13,679 bases of DNA, from contig JASKZW010000102.1 in the NCBI GenBank assembly GCA_030147425.1, positions 1-13,679 on the forward strand, given 5' to 3'. Below are positions 8,616-13,679 of the stretch, one piece after another; position 1 is the first letter of the stretch, and the number at the start of each line of letters is the position of its first letter. Position numbers and translations under genes: made by a program. Origin of the DNA: Tissierellales bacterium (GTDB lineage Bacteria > Bacillota_A > Clostridia > Tissierellales > JASKZW01). Below the pieces are notes generated by a model. That model had not been told where the DNA came from, did no database searches, and was given only the letters and a program-made list of their open reading frames with translations.

Positions 8616-9545
8616 CTACCATTCTAATAATGATGAAACCCAGGTTAAACCTGCGCCAAAACCTACTAAAATAACCTTTTTACCCTTTAAATTAATACCA
8701 CTTTTACTAAGTTCATCTATCAAAAGTGGAATACTAGCTGAGGATGTATTTCCTACCCTAGCTATATTCATAGGAAATTTATCCCTATCTAAATTTAATT
8801 TTCTAGAAAGCTGTTCTATTATTCTTTCATTAGCTTGGTGTAAAATTATATAATCTATATCATCTAGTCTATTAGTTGATTTTTTAAGTAAATTTTCTAT
8901 TGTTCTTGGTAGTATATCTACTGCAAACTTATAGACCTCTTTTCCATCCATCTTTAGTTTACAGGATTTGTTTAATATGTTTATACCAAAGCATGCTAAT
9001 CTATCAATATCACCTATAGTTCCATAATCGAAATAAATAGGAGACTTACTACTTTTAAATAAACTAACTCCTACGCCATCTCCAAAAAGAATGGCTGTTG
9101 ATCTATCTTTATAATCAATTATCTTAGATAGTAACTCTCCACCTATTAATAAACCGTATTCTCCCTCTTGTAAAATAGAATTTAATAATCTAAGACCTGC
9201 TACATATCCACTACAGGCCATATTTATATCCAAAGAGAAACAAGAAGTTTTTAGGTCTAATTCTCTATGAACTATACTAGCTAGATTAGGCATTATACTG
9301 TCAGATGTCGAGCTAGCTACTATTACAGCTCCTATATTATTTCTTACATCTTCACTTATTTTTAGTTTATCCAGGGCCTTTATTAACATATCTGAAAGTT
9401 CCTCATCCTTAGCTATATACCTACTAGTAATACCAGTTCTTTTTTTAATCCAACTATCCGAAGTATCTAAAATATCTTCTAAATCCTTATTTGTAACTAG
9501 TTTACTAGGAAGATAGCTGGAACTTTCCACTAGTTTTAATCCCAT
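8616..9545 (-). CDS. fabH: 3-oxoacyl-ACP synthase III
   Basis: Starts fatty acid synthesis by condensing an acyl-CoA primer with malonyl-ACP. The 309-residue thiolase-fold protein has the KAS III triad: Cys111 in DINMACSGYVAGL, His236 in ILHQANERI and Asn266 in RVGNTSSASIP. The N-terminal DTSDSWIKKRTGI is the standard FabH CoA-pocket motif, and the C-terminal GFGAGLTWVSSLLEW is also characteristic. At 309 residues it is slightly shorter than the usual 315-330. ATG start six bases after the acpP stop, with AGAGGT from the acpP end as ribosome site. Primer preference (acetyl or branched) cannot be read with confidence. Confidence 0.96.
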   Translation of the reverse strand: MGLKLVESSSYLPSKLVTNKDLEDILDTSDSWIKKRTGITSRYIAKDEELSDMLIKALDKLKISEDVRNNIGAVIVASSTSDSIMPNLASIVHRELDLKTSCFSLDINMACSGYVAGLRLLNSILQEGEYGLLIGGELLSKIIDYKDRSTAILFGDGVGVSLFKSSKSPIYFDYGTIGDIDRLACFGINILNKSCKLKMDGKEVYKFAVDILPRTIENLLKKSTNRLDDIDYIILHQANERIIEQLSRKLNLDRDKFPMNIARVGNTSSASIPLLIDELSKSGINLKGKKVILVGFGAGLTWVSSLLEW

Positions 9546-9551
9546 TTATAA

Positions 9552-9776
9552 CTACCTCTTTGACTCTATATACTTAACTATATCTTCTATGGTATTTAAC
9601 TTTTCAAAATCTTCATCCTCAACTTCAATATCATATTCTTCTTCTAATTCTAAGGATATATCTACAATGTCTAAAGAATCTGCATCTAGATCCTCTATAA
9701 GATTTGTCTCCATAGATAATTCACCATCATAAGCTAAATTTTCCCTTATTATTTCTACAACTTTTTCAAAAATCAT
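9552..9776 (-). CDS. acpP: Acyl carrier protein
   Basis: Carries the growing acyl chain as a thioester on 4'-phosphopantetheine. The small, very acidic 74-residue protein shows the attachment motif DLDADSLDIVDI with Ser34 as the modified serine. It has the four-helix ACP layout, with helix I before residue 17 and the acidic recognition helix II after Ser34. ATG start preceded by AAAGGAGAG. It is the first gene of the fab operon, directly behind a consensus promoter, which suits the need for high ACP levels. It is a partner for every enzyme encoded downstream. Confidence 0.97.
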   Translation of the reverse strand: MIFEKVVEIIRENLAYDGELSMETNLIEDLDADSLDIVDISLELEEEYDIEVEDEDFEKLNTIEDIVKYIESKR

Positions 9777-9793
9777 TTTATCTCTCCTTTTTC

Positions 9794-9809
9794 TATAAAA
9801 TATTTTATA
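9794..9809. promoter_or_regulatory. Perfect 16-bp AT palindrome in the acpP leader
   Basis: TATAAAAT followed by ATTTTATA, between the start site and the acpP ribosome binding site. It overlaps the neighbouring dyad by three bases. It is composed only of A and T, so it could be chance, a second operator site or a weak RNA hairpin. Confidence 0.3.
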
Positions 9810-9824
9810 TAAATATCTTTATAT
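9807..9824. promoter_or_regulatory. Candidate operator just downstream of the acpP -10 element
   Basis: Perfect 7-bp arms (minus strand ATATAAA and TTTATAT) around a four-base centre, starting two bases downstream of the -10 hexamer and so over the transcription start. A related 18-mer (14 of 18 identical) lies in the marR promoter. The position suits repression by the MarR/FabT-like protein encoded at the other end of the operon; binding is inferred. Confidence 0.5.
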
Positions 9825-9826
9825 GA

Positions 9827-9855
9827 ATTATAGGACCTATATTTTTCTTTGTCAA
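9827..9855 (-). promoter_or_regulatory. acpP: Consensus sigma-A promoter of the acpP-fab operon
   Basis: The minus strand shows TTGACA (9850-9855), exactly 17 bases, then TATAAT (9827-9832). Both hexamers are perfect and the spacing is optimal. The start site would fall near 9820, giving a leader of about 45 bases. A promoter this strong is normally held in check, consistent with the dyads over its start site. Confidence 0.92.
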
Positions 9856-9887
9856 GGATTTATATAAAACTTTTTATGTATATAGAC

Positions 9888-9914
9888 AAAAAAATACAGC
9901 CTTTTGGCTGTATT
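9888..9914 (-). terminator. Rho-independent terminator after the 37-residue small ORF
   Basis: Perfect 9-bp arms (9893-9901 and 9906-9914; core ATACAGCC/GGCTGTAT) with a four-base loop, followed on the minus strand by seven T residues (complement of 9888-9894). It lies 11 bases past the small ORF's stop and about 32 bases upstream of the acpP -35 element, insulating the fab promoter. Confidence 0.9.
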
Positions 9915-9924
9915 CTATCTATGT

Positions 9925-10038
9925 TTAATTATTTGCTTTTACTTTCACCTTAACTTTTTCTTCCTTTTCTTCCTTGGGAATATCAAAGCCTAGAATCTCT
10001 AAGGCTAGGTCTAAAGCTCTTTCTAACATGCTTTTCAT
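9925..10038 (-). CDS. Small ORF encoding a 37-residue amphipathic, charged peptide
   Basis: Found by reading the minus strand between acpP and the divergent gene. ATG at 10036-10038, six bases after a very strong GGGGAGGT, then 37 codons to TAA at 9925-9927, followed at once by a good terminator. The N-terminal part (MLERALDLALEILGF) would form an amphipathic helix; the C-terminal part is a run of alternating Lys/Glu and Lys/Val (EEKEEKVKVKVK). No cysteine, no clear membrane segment, no family that I recognise. A TATAAT at 10086-10091 could serve as its -10. Ribosome site, promoter-like element and dedicated terminator together argue that it is a real gene or a translated regulatory RNA. Confidence 0.66.
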   Translation of the reverse strand: MKSMLERALDLALEILGFDIPKEEKEEKVKVKVKANN

Positions 10039-10085
10039 ATATATACCTCCCCTATTAAAAGAATCTTACCTAATTACTTTACCCT

Positions 10086-10091
10086 ATTATA
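10086..10091 (-). promoter_or_regulatory. Candidate -10 element for the 37-residue small ORF
   Basis: TATAAT on the minus strand, about 48 bases upstream of the start codon. The expected -35 position reads only TTAAAA, within an A-rich run, so the promoter is plausible but unproven. Confidence 0.45.
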
Positions 10092-10151
10092 AACTATTTA
10101 ATAATTTTTTTTAATATTTTTAAGTAAATTCTATTTATTTTTCCCAATCTA

Positions 10152-10160
10152 TGGTATTAT
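10152..10160 (+). promoter_or_regulatory. Extended -10 promoter of the plus-strand hypothetical gene
   Basis: TGGTATTAT is an extended -10 element (TGn plus TATTAT at 10155-10160). No clear -35 is seen 17 bases upstream. An AGGAGGT ribosome site follows at 10179-10185. It is divergent from the small ORF's promoter. Confidence 0.55.
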
Positions 10161-10190
10161 ATAGGATAGCTTACTTATAGGAGGTGGAAG

Positions 10191-10988
10191 ATGAATCTTA
10201 AATTTTTGTTTTTTGGACATTTTTCTGAGAAAATAAATTATATAAAACTATCCAATGCACTAGATAGATTGGAAAGTAAGGATATAAGGTTTCAAGCAAA
10301 TAGAGAAAACTGTGTGGATATGTATGAGATTATAGATAGTTTACAATATGGTTTGGAATATATGGACATTTTTATATCCTACGAAGATTATAGTAGACAA
10401 GAGGAAGAACATAAATTTCCTATCTATGAAGGAGATAATGTTATTGGATTTTTAATTATAGATAAAAATGGTGACTTTAGAATAATCTATGACAAGGTTA
10501 ATTCCCCCAAATTAGATATAGATGAATTAAGGGAAGAAATTGACCTAATTCTTTCTTGCTCAAGGGAGGATCTAATAGATAATTTAATGGGAATTTTACA
10601 ATTTACAAGACCGATTCCTTTAAGTTCTGATGTATTTCTTATGAATCTATCATCGGAAGATGAAGACTATATAATGGAGTTTTTCCACTTTATTTTCGAT
10701 CAGATGGAAGATAATAAGTTCTCAAAACCTTATTTTATCCATATAGATGAAAATATATATAATCTAAATTCCATAGCCTCACTTATAGCTGATAAGATGA
10801 ATGAAGTTCTAACAGCTTTTTCAAATACTAAAGATGAGTTTTATAGTGGACTAGCTAAGGATATGACTCTTGAAGATATAGACGTTATAGACAGACTTAT
10901 AGATATAACTTATGATGACATTTATTTTTATGAAAATATATTAAAGGTAAACATAATTAAAAAACTAGATAAGAAAAATACTATATAA
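10191..10988 (+). CDS. Hypothetical acidic protein, 265 residues
   Basis: I do not recognise this family. ATG start five bases after AGGAGGT. The protein is soluble-looking, rich in Asp, Glu and Ile, with no signal peptide or membrane helix. The middle part (about residues 77-105) has a beta-hairpin look (FPIYEGDNVIGFLIIDKNGDFRIIYD), followed by helical acidic segments and a C-terminal helix ending in a basic tail (IIKKLDKKN). No catalytic motif is evident. It is the only plus-strand gene in the window, divergent from the 37-residue small ORF and convergent with the papain-like gene, so it is a single-gene unit. Codon use and base composition resemble the neighbours, giving no sign of recent transfer. 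Confidence 0.8.
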   Translation: MNLKFLFFGHFSEKINYIKLSNALDRLESKDIRFQANRENCVDMYEIIDSLQYGLEYMDIFISYEDYSRQEEEHKFPIYEGDNVIGFLIIDKNGDFRIIYDKVNSPKLDIDELREEIDLILSCSREDLIDNLMGILQFTRPIPLSSDVFLMNLSSEDEDYIMEFFHFIFDQMEDNKFSKPYFIHIDENIYNLNSIASLIADKMNEVLTAFSNTKDEFYSGLAKDMTLEDIDVIDRLIDITYDDIYFYENILKVNIIKKLDKKNTI

Positions 10989-10989
10989 A

Positions 10990-11025
10990 AAAGGCCTTGA
11001 TTTTCTAAAAGAATTCAAGGCTTTT
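10990..11025. terminator. Bidirectional terminator between convergent genes
   Basis: GCCTTGA (10994-11000) pairs with TCAAGGC (11015-11021) around a 14-base loop, extended by a G-T pair and A/T pairs. The plus strand runs into TTTTATATTTATTT and the minus strand into TTTTTT, so it can end both transcripts. The last codons and stop of the minus-strand gene (stop at 11005-11007) lie within the hairpin. Confidence 0.85.
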
Positions 11026-11550
11026 ATATTTATTTAGCTCACCCTCATACACAAGCTCTAAATCATTACATGTTCTAAAGTCTCTAGGCTGGGTTAGGGC
11101 TGCTGGCTTATCAATTATATTAATACCACTATTACTTAAAAGTTCTGAAACAAATTGAGAACAAAAATACTTATTATTTCTGTCTATAGGCTTATTTAAC
11201 ATAAAGCCAATCAAACCTAAAAAGTTATAACCATATATATCCTTTCTACTTTCGAAGGCCTTAATTTCTTCTTTGATCATTTTATAAGTTTCCTCATCTA
11301 CATCTAAAGAATAAAAAGCACATCTAGTCTTTGGAAAATAAGCATAAGTTCCCTCTATCACATCTTCCCTTACAAACCCTGCATATAAGGGGTTTCTCGG
11401 TCTCTTCCTTCCAAAACTATATAATTGATTTAAATCTTCATCAAGGGATAAAGATACGTGAGAATATGGTTCTTTTGTATACATCTTTATTGCTTTAGAT
11501 AGTAAAGAACCACTGTATGTTAATAATATATATATTTTCTTCTTATCCAT
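11005..11550 (-). CDS. Papain-like hydrolase-fold protein (NlpC/P60 superfamily, YiiX-like permuted type)
   Basis: A 181-residue protein whose layout suits the circularly permuted NlpC/P60 (YiiX/YaeF-like) group. A histidine motif near the N-terminus (His31 in PYSHVSLSLD) comes before the cysteine motif (Cys130 in YFCSQFVSELL), the reverse of the classical order. The Cys starts a helix, as expected of a papain-like nucleophile. No signal peptide, transmembrane helix or wall-binding domain is seen, so it is probably cytoplasmic; substrates of this group are largely unknown (amide or thioester bonds to lipids or peptides). ATG start with AAGGAGG four bases upstream. A TATAAT at 11576-11581 may be its -10, with no good -35. 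It is monocistronic, between groEL's terminator and a convergent terminator. Confidence 0.78.
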   Translation of the reverse strand: MDKKKIYILLTYSGSLLSKAIKMYTKEPYSHVSLSLDEDLNQLYSFGRKRPRNPLYAGFVREDVIEGTYAYFPKTRCAFYSLDVDEETYKMIKEEIKAFESRKDIYGYNFLGLIGFMLNKPIDRNNKYFCSQFVSELLSNSGINIIDKPAALTQPRDFRTCNDLELVYEGELNKYKSLEFF

Positions 11551-11575
11551 ATGTCCTCCTTATTTCCTAGACTAT

Positions 11576-11581
11576 ATTATA
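11576..11581 (-). promoter_or_regulatory. Candidate -10 element for the papain-like gene
   Basis: TATAAT on the minus strand, 25 bases before the ATG and downstream of groEL's terminator. The expected -35 position is poor (AAGTTT). Confidence 0.45.
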
Positions 11582-11633
11582 GACTATTTTTCATAAATAA
11601 ACTTTACTTTTTTCTTAATTTTTTCTTAAGATT

Positions 11634-11657
11634 AAAAAAGGCTTCCCGAAGGAAGCC
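11634..11657 (-). terminator. Rho-independent terminator of groESL with UUCG tetraloop
   Basis: GGCTTCC and GGAAGCC (11640-11646 and 11651-11657) form a perfect 7-bp stem closed by a C(UUCG)G tetraloop on the minus strand, followed by six T residues (complement of 11634-11639). It starts about 20 bases past the groEL stop. Confidence 0.95.
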
Positions 11658-11676
11658 AAAATATTTATAAGAAGGA

Positions 11677-13323
<1,647 letters not shown>

Positions 13324-13326
13324 TTA

Positions 13327-13605
13327 TTACTTTATAGTCGCTAATATGTCATTGTAGTTTAAGATTATATACTCTTCATCGTCCATTTCTACATTTTTTC
13401 CAGAGTACTCTGAATAAACTACTTTATCTCCTACTTTAATTTCTTCTTTTTTCTTCTCGTCTTCTTCAATTTTTGAACCGACAGCTAATACTTCAGCTAT
13501 TTTTGGTTGCTTTTTAGCATCTCCTAATATGATTCCTGACTCAGTTTCTTCCTTAGCTTCTACAAGCTTTACTACAACCCTGTCTCCTAATGGTTTTAAT
13601 CTCAT
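13327..13605 (-). CDS. groS: Co-chaperonin GroES (10 kDa)
   Basis: Forms the heptameric lid on the GroEL folding chamber. The 92-residue protein has the family signature from the first residues (RLKPLGDRVVVK), the mobile loop with ESGIILGDAKK at about residues 22-32, the GDKVVYSEYSGKNV segment and the ending EYIILNYNDILATI. ATG start with AGGAGGT six bases upstream. It is the first gene of the groES-groEL operon, with a CIRCE element in the leader 25 bases before the ATG. Confidence 0.98.
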   Translation of the reverse strand: MRLKPLGDRVVVKLVEAKEETESGIILGDAKKQPKIAEVLAVGSKIEEDEKKKEEIKVGDKVVYSEYSGKNVEMDDEEYIILNYNDILATIK

Positions 13606-13630
13606 ACTATTACCTCCTAAACTGTTTTTG

Positions 13631-13657
13631 TTAGCAATCAGCTCTATTGAGTGCTAA
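13631..13657 (-). promoter_or_regulatory. CIRCE operator (HrcA binding site) of groESL
   Basis: The inverted repeat has two 9-base arms and a 9-base spacer. The arm at 13649-13657 (minus strand TTAGCACTC) matches the CIRCE consensus exactly; the other arm (13631-13639, GATTGCTAA on the minus strand) differs from GAGTGCTAA at one position. It lies between the -10 element and the groES ribosome site, the usual place for HrcA repression of heat-shock genes. Confidence 0.95.
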
Positions 13658-13671
13658 ACCTTACATCTAAC

Positions 13672-13677
13672 ATAATA
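13672..13677 (-). promoter_or_regulatory. -10 element of the groESL promoter (promoter cut by window edge)
   Basis: TATTAT on the minus strand, 14 bases upstream of CIRCE, so the start site falls at the operator's edge. The -35 element would lie beyond the window. Confidence 0.55.
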
Positions 13678-13679
13678 CT

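Overview
The window reads as chromosomal DNA from a low-GC, Gram-positive anaerobe of the Clostridia/Tissierellia type. This is an inference from the AT-rich genes with strong AGGAGG ribosome binding sites, the use of TTG and GTG starts, a CIRCE-controlled groESL pair, FabK rather than FabI as the enoyl-ACP reductase, and a MarR-type regulator beside the fatty acid genes. Almost everything is on the minus strand; one hypothetical gene (10191-10988) is on the plus strand. No tRNA, rRNA, insertion sequence, phage gene or CRISPR array was seen, and no gene-free stretch exceeds 300 bases.

Read in the minus (transcription) direction, from right to left: a CIRCE operator and promoter drive groES-groEL, which ends in a UUCG-loop terminator (11634-11657). 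Next come a monocistronic papain-like/NlpC-P60-type protein (11005-11550), the convergent plus-strand hypothetical gene, which shares a bidirectional terminator with it, and a 37-residue small ORF with its own ribosome binding site and terminator (9925-10038). A perfect-consensus promoter (TTGACA-N17-TATAAT) then starts the fatty acid synthesis operon acpP-fabH-fabK-fabK paralogue-fabD-fabG-fabF-fabZ. Its genes are tightly packed, with several overlaps. A MarR/FabT-like regulator follows under its own promoter and ends at a hairpin terminator. A 72-residue hypothetical protein comes next, then guaB and guaA, the last running off the left edge.

The fab genes form an almost complete type II elongation cycle: malonyl transfer (FabD), initiation (FabH), elongation (FabF), ketoreduction (FabG), dehydration (FabZ) and enoyl reduction (FabK) on the acyl carrier protein. 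Acetyl-CoA carboxylase genes are absent from the cluster. The most interesting member is the second FabK/nitronate monooxygenase-family protein (6652-7686). It carries a C-x2-C-x3-C-x7-C motif near its C-terminus and may be a FabX-like unsaturated fatty acid enzyme. The guaB-guaA pair makes GMP from IMP, but this GuaA begins at its ATP-pyrophosphatase domain and has no glutaminase domain. A similar 18-bp AT-rich dyad lies in both the acpP and marR promoters and may be the regulator's operator.
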